The notes: generated by a model not told the origin, from the sequence alone. Positions 8,789-18,594 are shown, numbered from the stretch's first letter. The stretch is DNA of 64,000 bases from Alistipes sp. (GCA_017937125.1 JAGBEH010000001.1:186001-250000); one strand, 5' to 3'. Made by a program: numbers and translations.

Positions 8789-10249
8789 ATGAAACGATTG
8801 ATATTATCCATATTCATATTTGCGACGGCGTGCGCCGCCTACGCGCAAACCCCCAATGTCTCGGGACGTGTTACTTCGACCGACGGCAAACCCGTTGCGG
8901 GTGTCGTGGTCAGCGATGGCCTCAATTGTACGCAGACGGATGCGGACGGCCGTTATACTATGACGTGCGACCTCAAAAACAGACATTTCATAATGCTGTC
9001 GGTGCCTGCCGAGTACGAAATTCCCGCGCGCCACAGTCTGCCTACTGCCTTCAAGCGCATTCCGCGTTATGTGGAGACATTCACGGCCGATTTCGAACTG
9101 ACGCCACGCCGTGAGTCGGCCGACCACCATACGCTGATAGTGCAGGGCGACCCGCAGATAAAGGATTTCCATATCGACAATTCCGCCGAAGCATACCGCG
9201 ACGTGGTCATTCCCGATATGATAGAGACGCGCAAGACGATTACCACACCGTGCTACGGCATCGGGTTGGGCGACCTGATTTACAACGAGATGAACGTGTA
9301 TCCGATATATCTCCAGAATACCGACCGTATTGAAAATATGGTGCATTTCAACGTCATCGGCAATCACGACCACGACCAGACGACGCTGCTGAAGGACTCG
9401 TTGGGAACTATGCACTATGAAATGCATCTCGGCCCGACGTGTTATTCGGCGAATATCGGCCGCATACATTATATATTTATCGACGACATTCTCTACGACC
9501 GCAAGGACACCAAAGAGTCGTACCGTCACGGCATTTACGACGAGACGGCGCACTGGCTCGAAGAGGATTTGAAGTTTGTGCCCAAAGACAAGATAATTAT
9601 GATTTGCGCTCACGCTCAGATGTTCAACAAGCAGACGGTGCTGGTACGCCGCAACAAGAATTTCGACCGTTACCGCAAGGCGCTTACGGAGTTCAAGTAC
9701 GTCTATTCGTGGGCGGGACACAACCACCATACCTATCTATATACGAGCGAGCCGGAAAAGAACTACGGCATCGACAACGTGACGTCGATTACGGTAACCA
9801 AATCTACGGGTGCGCTGCGTCTCAACCGTCTTTTGAACAACGACGGTGCGCCGCAGGGGTATTTCGTCGTGGATGTGAACGGCGAAGATGTATCGTGGTA
9901 CTACAAATGTTGCGGCAAGGATCGCAGCAGCCAGATGAATGTCTATTCGCCGCTGCGTTCGAACAGCGAGTTCGTTTTGGCTAACGTTTGGGCGCACGAT
10001 AACAAGTGGGGTGCCGTAGAATGGTGGGAGAATGGCGTGAAGGCAGGCGAAATGGAGGCTTGCCGCGCTTTGGACCCCGATTACGTGGATCTGTATGCGA
10101 CCGTGACGAACAAGACGACGCGCAAATACTGCAAGCCTATCGAGTCGTTCCATATGTTTAGAATCAAACCTTCGGAGGGCATACGCGAGGGCGAGGTGCG
10201 CGTTATGGACCGTTTCGGCAATCTCTATATTCAGAAAGTCAAGTGGTAG
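8789..10249 (+). CDS. Secreted calcineurin-like phosphoesterase (paralogue 2)
   Basis: 486 residues from the ATG at 8789. A longer in-frame start at 8747 would overlap the preceding gene and spoil the signal peptide. The signal peptide ends AAYA-QTPNVSG. It has the same architecture as the gene at 5349: N-terminal regulatory-like beta domain (VTSTDGKPVAGVVVSDG), dimetal catalytic domain with QGDPQ (Asp121), GLGDLIYNE, VIGNHDHD, MICAHAQMF and SWAGHNHHT, then a C-terminal beta domain. Unlike the first copy it is not a lipoprotein, which parallels the anchored versus soluble difference between the two neighbouring GLUG proteins. Substrate unknown. Confidence 0.9.
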   Translation: MKRLILSIFIFATACAAYAQTPNVSGRVTSTDGKPVAGVVVSDGLNCTQTDADGRYTMTCDLKNRHFIMLSVPAEYEIPARHSLPTAFKRIPRYVETFTADFELTPRRESADHHTLIVQGDPQIKDFHIDNSAEAYRDVVIPDMIETRKTITTPCYGIGLGDLIYNEMNVYPIYLQNTDRIENMVHFNVIGNHDHDQTTLLKDSLGTMHYEMHLGPTCYSANIGRIHYIFIDDILYDRKDTKESYRHGIYDETAHWLEEDLKFVPKDKIIMICAHAQMFNKQTVLVRRNKNFDRYRKALTEFKYVYSWAGHNHHTYLYTSEPEKNYGIDNVTSITVTKSTGALRLNRLLNNDGAPQGYFVVDVNGEDVSWYYKCCGKDRSSQMNVYSPLRSNSEFVLANVWAHDNKWGAVEWWENGVKAGEMEACRALDPDYVDLYATVTNKTTRKYCKPIESFHMFRIKPSEGIREGEVRVMDRFGNLYIQKVKW

Positions 10250-10271
10250 ACTAACGCAAAATCGTAAACGG

Positions 10272-12356
10272 ATGAAAAGAGTGACGATACTGGTTGCCGC
10301 CCTTGCAATGGTTTGGACGGCTTCCGCCCAACAGAAAATGAGTTGGGACGACGCCTATGCCAAGGCGGACGAGATAATTTCCCGATTGACGGTTGCCGAG
10401 AAACTGGAGATGACCCACGGCTATCGCAACTTCTTCTTCAACGGTGTGCCCGAAAAGGGTGTCCCGTACGTATTCCTGTCGGATGCCTCGCAGGGGGTGT
10501 GCCTGAACCGCGACCTGCGTGGCAGCGGACTTGTCGAGCAACTCGACAAATCGACGGCATTTCCCGCGCCGATAATGCTTTCGGCGACGTTCGACCCCGC
10601 GCTGGCTTACGATTATGCCGAGGCCGTAGGCGAGGAGTGTCAGGCGAATAACGTAAAGGTGCTGTTGGGGCCGGGGTTGAATATCTACCGCAACTCGCAG
10701 TGCGGCCGCAATTACGAGTATTTCGGCGAAGACCCGTTTCTGACATCGCGTATGACCGAGAATTATGTTCGCGGCATACAGTCTACGGGCACAGCGGCCT
10801 GCATCAAACATTTTCTGGGCAACAGCACCGAATTTTACCGCCGCCGTTCCAACTCGGTTATCGACGAGCGCGCCCTGCACGAAATATATATGCCGGGGTT
10901 CAAGGCAGGCGTGGATGCTGGCGTGGCGACCGTGATGACGGCCTATAACCAGCTCAACGGCGAGTGGTGCGGCCAGAACCGCTATGTGATTACGGACTTG
11001 CTGCGCGGCGAACTCGGGTTCCGCGGCGGCGTGGTGTCGGACTGGTCGTCTACTTACGACTGGGAGAAGATCATCCGCTCGGGGCAGAACATAGATATGG
11101 GCGGAACACCGAAATTCTATATCGAAAAGGTCGCCAAAGACCTCTATGCCGAAGGCAGGGTGAGCGAGCGGGAGATAGAGGATATGATCCGCCCCATAAT
11201 CGCCACGAGTCTGGCTTTCGGCCTTTACGAACCGAATAATTACGCCAAGCCTCTGGATGCTATGTTCGCCCGCAGTGCCGAGGTGGCATACAGGGTGGCG
11301 TGCGAAGGCGCCGTGCTGCTCAAGAACGACGGTATTCTCCCCATCGATGCCGCTAAGCGTCGCAATATTCTGCTGACGGGACGGTTCGCGACCGAATGTC
11401 CGCGCGGCAAGGGCTCGGCCGAAGTTATAGGTTTCAACAGCGTTACGATGACCGATGCCCTGCGCGAAAAGTTCGGCAACGATCTCACTGTCGCCAAGAA
11501 CCCGACTGCGGAGATGATAGCGGCGGCCGATGTCGTGATATTGAGTGTCGGGACGATCGATGCCGAGAGTACCGAGCGCCCGTTCGCACTGCCGTCGGCC
11601 GATGAGAATTTTATCAGGATGTGCGTCGAAAACAATCCCAATACGGTCGTGGTCGTCAATTCGGGTTCGGGCATCCGTATGACCGGCTGGGCGGATAAGG
11701 CCGCAGCGATACTCTACGACTGGTATCCGGGACAGAACGGATTGACGGCTATGGCCGATATCCTTGTCGGCAGGATCAATCCGTCGGGCAAGCTGCCTAT
11801 GACCATCGAGAAGAATTTCTCCGACTCGCCCGCGAAAAACAGCGTGCCGAAGGGCGCGAAGATGATGCGTAATGTAAACGAGTATTTCTTCCGCGTTTAC
11901 GACGTCAATTACGACGAGTCGGTTCTGGTCGGCTACCGCTGGTACGAGACCAAAGGCATCGAACCGCTCTATCCGTTCGGTTTCGGGTTGTCGTACACCA
12001 CTTTCTCGCTCGGGAAGGCCAAACTGTCCGCAAAGAGCCTGAGCGAAGACAAACCGCTGAAGGTAAGTGTTATGCTGACGAATACGGGCGACAGGGAAGG
12101 CGCCGAGGTCATACAGCTTTACGTGTCGGAGAAACATCCGACCGTTTTGCGCCCGAAAAAGGAACTGAAGGGCTTCAGGAAAGTAACGCTTGCGCCTAAA
12201 GCGAAGACCGTAGTGGAGTTCGAAGTGGAACGCAAAGACCTTGCGTTCTGGTGCGACAAGACCCACGACTGGAAGGTCAATGCGGGCGAATACGTGATTT
12301 CGCTCGGCACATCTTCGGCCGATATAGCCTGCGAACTTGCGGTCGCGGTCGAATAG
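10272..12356 (+). CDS. Exported glycoside hydrolase family 3 (beta-glycosidase)
   Basis: 694 residues with a signal peptide cleaved after about Ala19 (TASA-QQK). The GH3 N-terminal barrel (about 30-300) shows LTVAEKLEM, GRNYEYFGEDPFLT, the KHF motif (Lys179-His180) and the nucleophile in VVSDW (Asp257). The second GH3 domain spans about 310-560 and a fibronectin-III-like domain the last 110 residues (PFGFGLSYTTF, GDREGAEVIQLYV). Length is normal for periplasmic GH3 beta-glucosidases and beta-xylosidases; the exact sugar cannot be read from the sequence. It starts 22 bases after the phosphoesterase gene, so it belongs to the same transcript as the GLUG/phosphoesterase locus. Confidence 0.93.
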   Translation: MKRVTILVAALAMVWTASAQQKMSWDDAYAKADEIISRLTVAEKLEMTHGYRNFFFNGVPEKGVPYVFLSDASQGVCLNRDLRGSGLVEQLDKSTAFPAPIMLSATFDPALAYDYAEAVGEECQANNVKVLLGPGLNIYRNSQCGRNYEYFGEDPFLTSRMTENYVRGIQSTGTAACIKHFLGNSTEFYRRRSNSVIDERALHEIYMPGFKAGVDAGVATVMTAYNQLNGEWCGQNRYVITDLLRGELGFRGGVVSDWSSTYDWEKIIRSGQNIDMGGTPKFYIEKVAKDLYAEGRVSEREIEDMIRPIIATSLAFGLYEPNNYAKPLDAMFARSAEVAYRVACEGAVLLKNDGILPIDAAKRRNILLTGRFATECPRGKGSAEVIGFNSVTMTDALREKFGNDLTVAKNPTAEMIAAADVVILSVGTIDAESTERPFALPSADENFIRMCVENNPNTVVVVNSGSGIRMTGWADKAAAILYDWYPGQNGLTAMADILVGRINPSGKLPMTIEKNFSDSPAKNSVPKGAKMMRNVNEYFFRVYDVNYDESVLVGYRWYETKGIEPLYPFGFGLSYTTFSLGKAKLSAKSLSEDKPLKVSVMLTNTGDREGAEVIQLYVSEKHPTVLRPKKELKGFRKVTLAPKAKTVVEFEVERKDLAFWCDKTHDWKVNAGEYVISLGTSSADIACELAVAVE

Positions 12357-12419
12357 ACGAAACGGCATCGCACAGCGATGCAGCCAAACGATACCCGGAT
12401 TTAGTTAGTGTGTTGGGGA

Positions 12420-12462
12420 GAACGCCGTAGTGCGGTTCGTCCGTCCTGCGGCGTTCGTTTTT
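12420..12462 (+). terminator. Rho-independent terminator after the GH3 gene
   Basis: GAACGCCGTAG (12420-12430) pairs with CTGCGGCGTTC (12446-12456), with one G-T wobble, followed directly by GTTTTT. It lies 60 bases past the GH3 stop and separates the GLUG-GH3 transcript from the GH38 gene. Confidence 0.75.
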
Positions 12463-12549
12463 AAGAATCGTGCCGACATACTGCTGCGGATGCTCGGCGT
12501 CCGATATTCGGAGACGTTTTTTTGCGAATAACCGAAAACTGCTTTACCG

Positions 12550-15500
12550 ATGAAACTTAAGAATGTTGCGACTGCGGCCCTTGCGGCCGTGTCCGTGATT
12601 GCGGCTTACGGTGCTGCGCCGCAAACCGACGGCAATCCTGCCGAAGCGGCGAAACCCTACACCGTTTATATGGTGTCGAACTCCCATCTCGATACCCAGT
12701 GGCGCTGGGATATTCGGCTCACGATCGACGAATATCTCTACAATGCAGCCGTGCAGAACCTCGCACTGCTCGATCGTTATCCTCACTATGTCTTCAACTT
12801 CGAGGGAGCGGTGAAATACAAGTGGATAAAAGAATATTATCCCGATCTGTATGCCCGCATCGGCGAGTATGTCCGTCAGGGGCGCTGGAATCTTTCGGGA
12901 GCATCGTGGGATGCCAACGACCCCAACATACCCTCGTCGGAGTCGTTCATCCGCAATATCCTGCTGGCGCAGGAGTTCTACAAGCGGGAGTTCGGCAAGG
13001 TGTCGAGGGACCTGTTCCTGCCCGATTGCTTCGGGTTCAGCCAGACTATTCCCACTCTCGGCAGCCACTGCGGCTTGATAGGACTTTCGACGCAGAAACT
13101 GTCGTGGCGCTCGCAGCCGCTGGTCGGCGACCGCAAGGCTCCGTTCGCCGTGGGCTTGTGGCAGGGCGTGGACGGCTCGCGCATAATGGCTGCGCTGGAA
13201 CCCGGCGGGTATTGGTGGCGCGACCTCCCCGAAGGCGACCTGACGCAGAACGAGACGTTCATAAAGAATGCGCAGGCGTCGCCTGACGGAAAGGCTTACC
13301 GCTATTTCGGCAACAGTCTGGCTAACGGCAAGGGGGATCGCGGCGGTTCTACGGCGCCCCGCAGCGTCGAAATCATAGGCGAGGCCATCGCCGACGGCAA
13401 AGGTCCCGTGCGTGTGGTGTGTGCCACCTCGTCGCAACTTTATGAGGAGTACCTGCCCTTCGACAAACATCCCGAGCTGCCCGTTTTCGACTGCGAAATG
13501 CCGCTCGACGTGCACGCCCCCGGGTGTTATACGGCGCATTCGGAGATGAAACGCTATAACCGCCGCAACGAGCAGCTTGCCGATGCGGCCGAACGTTCGG
13601 CCGTTATGGCCGATTGGCTCGGCGGCGCAGAGTATCCCAAGACCGAAATCAACGATGCTTGGCAGCGTTTTCTGTGGCACCAGTTCCATGACGACCTGAC
13701 GGGTACGAGCATATGGCAGGCATATACTTATTCGTGGAACGACGAGTATCTCGCCCAGAGCCGTTTCTGCGATGCGATAGATGCATCGACCGCAGCCGTG
13801 GCGTCGGTGTTGGATACGCAGACGCAGGGTCTGCCGATTGTGGTATATAATCCGACGGCGTACGAGCGGCGTTCGGTCGTCGAGGCCGAGATCGAGCTGG
13901 ACCCCGCAGTCGCCGATGTGACGGTGTACGATGCGGACGGGCGGCGTACGGCATCCCAAATCATCGCGCGCGAGGGCCGTCGTGCGAAGATACTTTTTGC
14001 TGCGCGGGTCCCCTCGGTGGGGTATGCGGTTTACGAAGTGCGCGAAGGGGCGGCCGAACTCAAAGGGCGTTTGAAGGTCTCGGGAAATGTCATCGAGAAT
14101 GCCGTTTACAGAGTGACTGTAGACAGGGTTACGGGCGACATATCGTCGGTGGTGGATAAACGCTACGGCCGCGAACTCGTAGCTGCGGGCAAGGCGTTCG
14201 GTTTGCAGGTGCTGACGCCGAACGTGTCGGACAAATATCCCGCTTGGGAGATACGCAAGGAGACGCTCGACCGGGAACCCGAACGCGTGGCGGACGGTGT
14301 GAAGATTACGGTAGCCGAACGCGGTGCGGTGCGCGCCGCCCTGCGTGTGGAGCGCCGCTACGGCGACTCGCGGTTCATCCAGCTTATTCGGCTGACGGAC
14401 GGCGGCGACGATGACCGCATAGACATAGTGACGGATGCCGACTGGCGCACTCCGAATGCACTGCTCAAGGCCGCTTTCCCGACGAGCGTATCCTCTGACG
14501 AGGCCGTTTACGATGTGGGCATAGGTGTTCAGCATCGTCGGACCAATACGCTGCGGGCACACGAGACGTTCGCCCACCATTGGGCCGACCTGTCGGACGG
14601 AAAGTACGGCGTCGCGGTGCTCGACAACTCGAAATACGGCTGGGATAAGCCGAATGCGAATACCTTGCGGCTCAGTTTGCTGCATACGCCGTCGGCAAAA
14701 CGCAGATTTACCGACCAGGCCGAACTCGATTTCGGTCTGCATACGATGACATACTCGATAGTTTCGCATCGCGGCGATTATGCCGCCGCCCGATTGGCCG
14801 AGAAGGGCGAGGCGCTCAACTGTCCGCTTATGGCGTTCGTGGCGTCGAAGCACGACGGAAAGGTCGGACGCCGCTTCTCGTTCGTCGCTTCGGCCTCCGC
14901 GCAGCTCGCCGTCAAGGCCGTTAAAAAGGCCGAGAACGGCGACGGGTATATCGTGCGTCTGTATGAAACTGCGGGCAGGGCGGCCGATAATGTCGCCGTG
15001 ACGTTTGCCGCGCCGATAGTTTCGGCCGAGGAGGTGAACGGCATAGAGGAGCGCAAGGGCGATGCCCGTTTCGACGGCAACAGACTCTATGTTTCGACAG
15101 GAAAGTTCGCTCCCGTAAGTTTCAGGGTGCGGCTGGCCGAAGCGGGTTACGGTGTAACACCTGCCGAACATCGGTTCGTCGGGCTGCCTTATAACCGCAA
15201 TGCCATATCGAGTGACCAGTTCAAGAGCCTGGCTGGTATGGATGCCAGATACAATTCGTTCGCGGCCGAGATAATGCCCGAGATCATTACCTATATGGGC
15301 GTACCGTTCCGCCGCGGCAGGGCCGACGTGAAAAACGCCCTCAACTGTGCTGAAAGCGTCGTCATACCCTTGCCCGACGGCAAATACGACAAGGTGCACA
15401 TACTTACCGCCGCTACCGACGGCGACCGTGCGGCGACATTCGAGATAGACGGCCGCAAATACGAAGTCGTCGTTCCGCAATACGACGGTTTCCGTGCACA

Positions 15501-15774
15501 ATGGGCGTGGAGCGACAGAACGTCGTCGTTCGTCAAAGAGGGCAGGATAGCCTATATAGGCGACCACCGCCACAAGATGAACGGACGCAACGAGGCTTAT
15601 GCGCAGACCTATCTGTACGATTTGGTGCTCGATGTCGATGACGGCGCCCGTGAACTGTGGTTGCCCGAGGACAAGAATATCACCGTCTTCGCGGTAACCG
15701 TGTCGCGCAGCGGTTTCGACGATGTCGAGCGGGCGTGCGAACCCCGTGCGCTGCCGATGACGGAGTTGAAGTAG
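12550..15774 (+). CDS. Exported glycoside hydrolase family 38 alpha-mannosidase
   Basis: 1074 residues with a signal peptide (cleavage near AAYGA). The GH38 catalytic domain begins with the zinc-binding SNSHLDTQW (His46, Asp48). LFLPDCFGFS carries the expected nucleophile (Asp159), and TAHSEMKRYNRRNEQL and WHQFHDDLTGTSIW add the other metal/substrate histidines. The remainder (about 420-1074) is the beta-sandwich region usual for this family, so the length is normal. Likely a periplasmic exo-alpha-mannosidase acting on host or dietary mannosyl glycans. No SusC/SusD pair or other mannan enzyme is nearby. A terminator precedes it, so it probably has its own promoter in 12463-12549; I see no clear TAnnTTTG there. 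Confidence 0.93.
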   Translation: MKLKNVATAALAAVSVIAAYGAAPQTDGNPAEAAKPYTVYMVSNSHLDTQWRWDIRLTIDEYLYNAAVQNLALLDRYPHYVFNFEGAVKYKWIKEYYPDLYARIGEYVRQGRWNLSGASWDANDPNIPSSESFIRNILLAQEFYKREFGKVSRDLFLPDCFGFSQTIPTLGSHCGLIGLSTQKLSWRSQPLVGDRKAPFAVGLWQGVDGSRIMAALEPGGYWWRDLPEGDLTQNETFIKNAQASPDGKAYRYFGNSLANGKGDRGGSTAPRSVEIIGEAIADGKGPVRVVCATSSQLYEEYLPFDKHPELPVFDCEMPLDVHAPGCYTAHSEMKRYNRRNEQLADAAERSAVMADWLGGAEYPKTEINDAWQRFLWHQFHDDLTGTSIWQAYTYSWNDEYLAQSRFCDAIDASTAAVASVLDTQTQGLPIVVYNPTAYERRSVVEAEIELDPAVADVTVYDADGRRTASQIIAREGRRAKILFAARVPSVGYAVYEVREGAAELKGRLKVSGNVIENAVYRVTVDRVTGDISSVVDKRYGRELVAAGKAFGLQVLTPNVSDKYPAWEIRKETLDREPERVADGVKITVAERGAVRAALRVERRYGDSRFIQLIRLTDGGDDDRIDIVTDADWRTPNALLKAAFPTSVSSDEAVYDVGIGVQHRRTNTLRAHETFAHHWADLSDGKYGVAVLDNSKYGWDKPNANTLRLSLLHTPSAKRRFTDQAELDFGLHTMTYSIVSHRGDYAAARLAEKGEALNCPLMAFVASKHDGKVGRRFSFVASASAQLAVKAVKKAENGDGYIVRLYETAGRAADNVAVTFAAPIVSAEEVNGIEERKGDARFDGNRLYVSTGKFAPVSFRVRLAEAGYGVTPAEHRFVGLPYNRNAISSDQFKSLAGMDARYNSFAAEIMPEIITYMGVPFRRGRADVKNALNCAESVVIPLPDGKYDKVHILTAATDGDRAATFEIDGRKYEVVVPQYDGFRAQWAWSDRTSSFVKEGRIAYIGDHRHKMNGRNEAYAQTYLYDLVLDVDDGARELWLPEDKNITVFAVTVSRSGFDDVERACEPRALPMTELK

Positions 15775-15820
15775 TTACGGACCGTTCGGGGATAATAGCC
15801 CTCCGAACGTCGGAGACAGC

Positions 15821-15852
15821 AAAACGGTCGGTGCATCCGCACCGACCGTTTT
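15821..15852. terminator. Bidirectional terminator between GH38 gene and prs
   Basis: Perfect 14-base inverted repeat (AAAACGGTCGGTGC and its complement) around an ATCC loop. A-runs and T-runs flank both sides, so it serves the two convergent genes. Confidence 0.9.
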
Positions 15853-15871
15853 ACGTATCCGTTATATTTCG

Positions 15872-16813
15872 CTATTTGAAGAACAGCGACGAGATTTCCC
15901 TGTAATTGTGCACCCGCTCGATTACATTGGCGAAGATGTCCGCAACCGAAAGCACGGTGAATTTGTGCAAATCCTTTTCGGGGTTGAGCGGAATAGTGTC
16001 CGTTACGATCACCTCCTGCAAGGCGCTGTCGTTTATGCGCTCGTATGCCTGACCCGACAGAATGGGGTGGGTGATTGCCGCGCGTACGCTCTTGGCTCCG
16101 CGCTCCATAAGCATATTGGCTGCCATACATATCGTACCCGCCGTGTCGATCATATCGTCCACTATTATGATGTTGCGCCCTTCGACCTCGCCGATAGCCG
16201 TCATACTGCCCACGACATTGGCCTTAGCACGCTCCTTGTGCGAGATGATGATAGGCGTCTGCAACAGTTTGGCGTATGTACCCGCACGCTTGGCACCTCC
16301 CATATCGGGTGCGGCTATCGACAGGTCCTCGATACCCAGCCCCTTGATGTAGGGGATGAATATGCCGCTCGCGTAGAGACCGTCTACGGGCACGTCGAAG
16401 AATCCCTGTATCTGGTCGGCGTGGATATCCATCGTCATCACGCGGTCCACGCCCGCCGAAACGAGCATATTGGCCACGAGTTTGGCCGTAATCGGCACGC
16501 GCGGACGGTCCTTGCGGTCCTGACGCGCCCAACCGAAATAGGGCATTACGGCTATCACCTTGTAGGCCGATGCACGTCGCGCGGCGTCGATCATCATCAG
16601 AAGCTCCATAAGATTGTCCAACGGCGGGAACGTAGACTGTATGATGAATACCGTACAACCGCGTATCGACTCGTTGAAGCAGGGCTGGAACTCGCCGTCG
16701 CTGAATTGCAGCACGTCGCTCTTTCCCAAAGTCGTCCCGTAACATTCTACGATTTTTTCGGCGAGGTAGCGCGATCCGCGACCCGCGAAGAACTTGATTT
16801 TGTGGATAGCCAT
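15872..16813 (-). CDS. prs: Ribose-phosphate pyrophosphokinase
   Basis: 313 residues from the ATG at 16813 (MAIHKIKFFAGRGS); upstream in-frame codons read through the promoter and a terminator and are rejected. It makes PRPP from ribose 5-phosphate and ATP for nucleotide, NAD, His and Trp synthesis. Diagnostic features are FSDGE, YFGWARQDRK in the ATP loop, MDIHADQIQGFFD (catalytic His) and the PRPP-binding NIIIVDDMIDTAGT. Full length for the family. A -7 element at 16835-16842 gives it its own promoter. Confidence 0.97.
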   Translation of the reverse strand: MAIHKIKFFAGRGSRYLAEKIVECYGTTLGKSDVLQFSDGEFQPCFNESIRGCTVFIIQSTFPPLDNLMELLMMIDAARRASAYKVIAVMPYFGWARQDRKDRPRVPITAKLVANMLVSAGVDRVMTMDIHADQIQGFFDVPVDGLYASGIFIPYIKGLGIEDLSIAAPDMGGAKRAGTYAKLLQTPIIISHKERAKANVVGSMTAIGEVEGRNIIIVDDMIDTAGTICMAANMLMERGAKSVRAAITHPILSGQAYERINDSALQEVIVTDTIPLNPEKDLHKFTVLSVADIFANVIERVHNYREISSLFFK

Positions 16814-16834
16814 ATAATTGTGTTTTTGGATGTA

Positions 16835-16842
16835 CAAAGATA
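16835..16842 (-). promoter_or_regulatory. -7 element for prs
   Basis: TATCTTTG on the minus strand matches the Bacteroidetes TAnnTTTG consensus and ends 22 bases before the prs start codon. Confidence 0.7.
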
Positions 16843-16856
16843 AGTCATATATATGG

Positions 16857-16884
16857 AAAAATCGGACTGTTCGTCCGATTTTTT
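16857..16884 (-). terminator. Terminator after engB
   Basis: AAAAATCGGAC (16857-16867) pairs with GTCCGATTTTT (16873-16883). Read on the minus strand it ends in a T-run just after the engB stop codon, upstream of the prs promoter. Confidence 0.85.
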
Positions 16885-17480
16885 CAACATTCGGCCAAAC
16901 ATTCGCCGATGCAGTCCAGTATCTCTTCTCGTCCGCGCCCGTTGCTGCTCGACGAGAGGAGCATCGGAGGCAGCTCTTCCCACTGTTCGGCAAGGGTTTG
17001 CGAGTAACGTTCGACGTTACGGCGCAGCTGCGCGGCCGAGAGCTTGTCGCATTTGGTGAAGATTATCCCGAACGGTATGCCGTGTTCGCCGAGCATCCCG
17101 ATGAAACGCAGGTCTATCTTCTGCGGTTCGAGACGCGAGTCTACCAAAACGAAGAGCATATGCAGCTTTTCGCAGCGGAGCACGTAGTCGGTGATGATCT
17201 TCGAGAATTCGTCGCGCTGCGATTTCGAGGTGCGGGCATATCCGTAACCGGGCAGGTCTACCAGATACCACGCGTCGTCTATGCGGAAATGGTTTATGAG
17301 CCGCGTTTTCCCCGGGGTGCCCGATACCTTGGCCAGCCCTTTGCGCCCCGTCAGCATATTTATCAGCGACGATTTCCCGACATTGCTGCGCCCGATGAAC
17401 GCGATGTCGCGCAGGTCGTCTTTCGGAACCTGCGATATGCGTTCGGAACTGCATTTGAATTCTGCCTTTCGTATCTGCAT
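16884..17480 (-). CDS. engB: Ribosome-biogenesis GTPase EngB/YsxC
   Basis: 198 residues, a TrmE-Era-EngA-EngB-type P-loop GTPase needed for 50S subunit assembly. It shows G1 GRSNVGKSS, G2 with GTPGKT, G3 DLPGYGYA and G4 FTKCDK. Length matches bacterial EngB. It starts four bases after the stop of the truncated glmS-like gene, so the two are co-transcribed from the promoter at 18143-18150. Confidence 0.96.
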   Translation of the reverse strand: MQIRKAEFKCSSERISQVPKDDLRDIAFIGRSNVGKSSLINMLTGRKGLAKVSGTPGKTRLINHFRIDDAWYLVDLPGYGYARTSKSQRDEFSKIITDYVLRCEKLHMLFVLVDSRLEPQKIDLRFIGMLGEHGIPFGIIFTKCDKLSAAQLRRNVERYSQTLAEQWEELPPMLLSSSSNGRGREEILDCIGECLAEC

Positions 17481-17484
17481 AGCG

Positions 17485-18162
<678 letters not shown>

Positions 18163-18195
18163 TTAAAACAGGGGTATCGGCATCGATTTTTTGCA

Positions 18196-18571
18196 TATCT
18201 TTGACTGTGTCGAAGATACTCCGTCTCGGCATAATCAAGCTGGTGCTTGTTTCTGCGCTCGACTTTTCGCACTTTGGCTTGCGTCGAAGATACTCCCGCT
18301 CGGCAATGCTCGAATAAATTTGGCATTGCTCTCGCTTATTCGTATCTTTGACTGTGTCGAAGATACTTCGTCTCGGCATAATCAAGCTGGCGCTTGTTTC
18401 TGCGCTCGACTTTTCGTACATTGGCTTGCGCCGAAGATACTCCCGCTCGGCAATGCTCGAATAAATTTGGCATTGCTCTCGCTTATTCGTATCTTTGACT
18501 GTGTCGAAGATACTCCGTCTCGGCATAATCAAGCTGACGCTTGTTTCTGCGCTCGACTTTTCGTATCTTTG
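18196..18571 (+). repeat. Tandem array of five hairpin/promoter repeat units (family A)
   Basis: Direct repeat of 147 bases: the landmark TATCTTTGACTGTGTCGAAG recurs at 18196, 18343 and 18490. Each 147-base period is two diverged copies of a 73/74-base unit; CTCGGC landmarks fall at 18225, 18299, 18372, 18446 and 18519. A unit reads GAAGATACTCC(C/G)(G/T)CTCGGCA, then a short inverted repeat, then TGC(T/G)CTCG(C/A), and often ends in TTCGTATCTTTG, a -7 promoter match. The last copy of that element (18564) sits 23 bases before the NTP-PPase-like gene. Related units are at 30470-30592 and 49970-50047. Confidence 0.9.
18564..18571 (+). promoter_or_regulatory. -7 element for NTP-PPase-like gene, inside the last repeat unit
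   Basis: TATCTTTG, matching TAnnTTTG, formed by the end of the fifth repeat unit and placed 23 bases upstream of the ATG at 18595. Confidence 0.65.
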
Positions 18572-18594
18572 CCCGATATTAAATCTACCGAATT

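Noticed and set aside
12463-12549. Promoter for the GH38 gene at the TTTTTTTG stretch
   Set aside because: It lacks the TA of the -7 consensus; too weak to list.
12544-15573. 1009-codon open frame antisense to the GH38 gene; similar long antisense frames over GH3 (10251-12368), GLUG (6966-8786), RND (26936-29413) and TonB receptor genes
   Set aside because: Translations have no family motifs and mirror the third-base bias of the sense genes; the sense proteins have complete catalytic motifs.
18196-18571. CRISPR array
   Set aside because: The period is 73/147 bases with no short identical repeat separated by unique spacers, and there are no cas genes.
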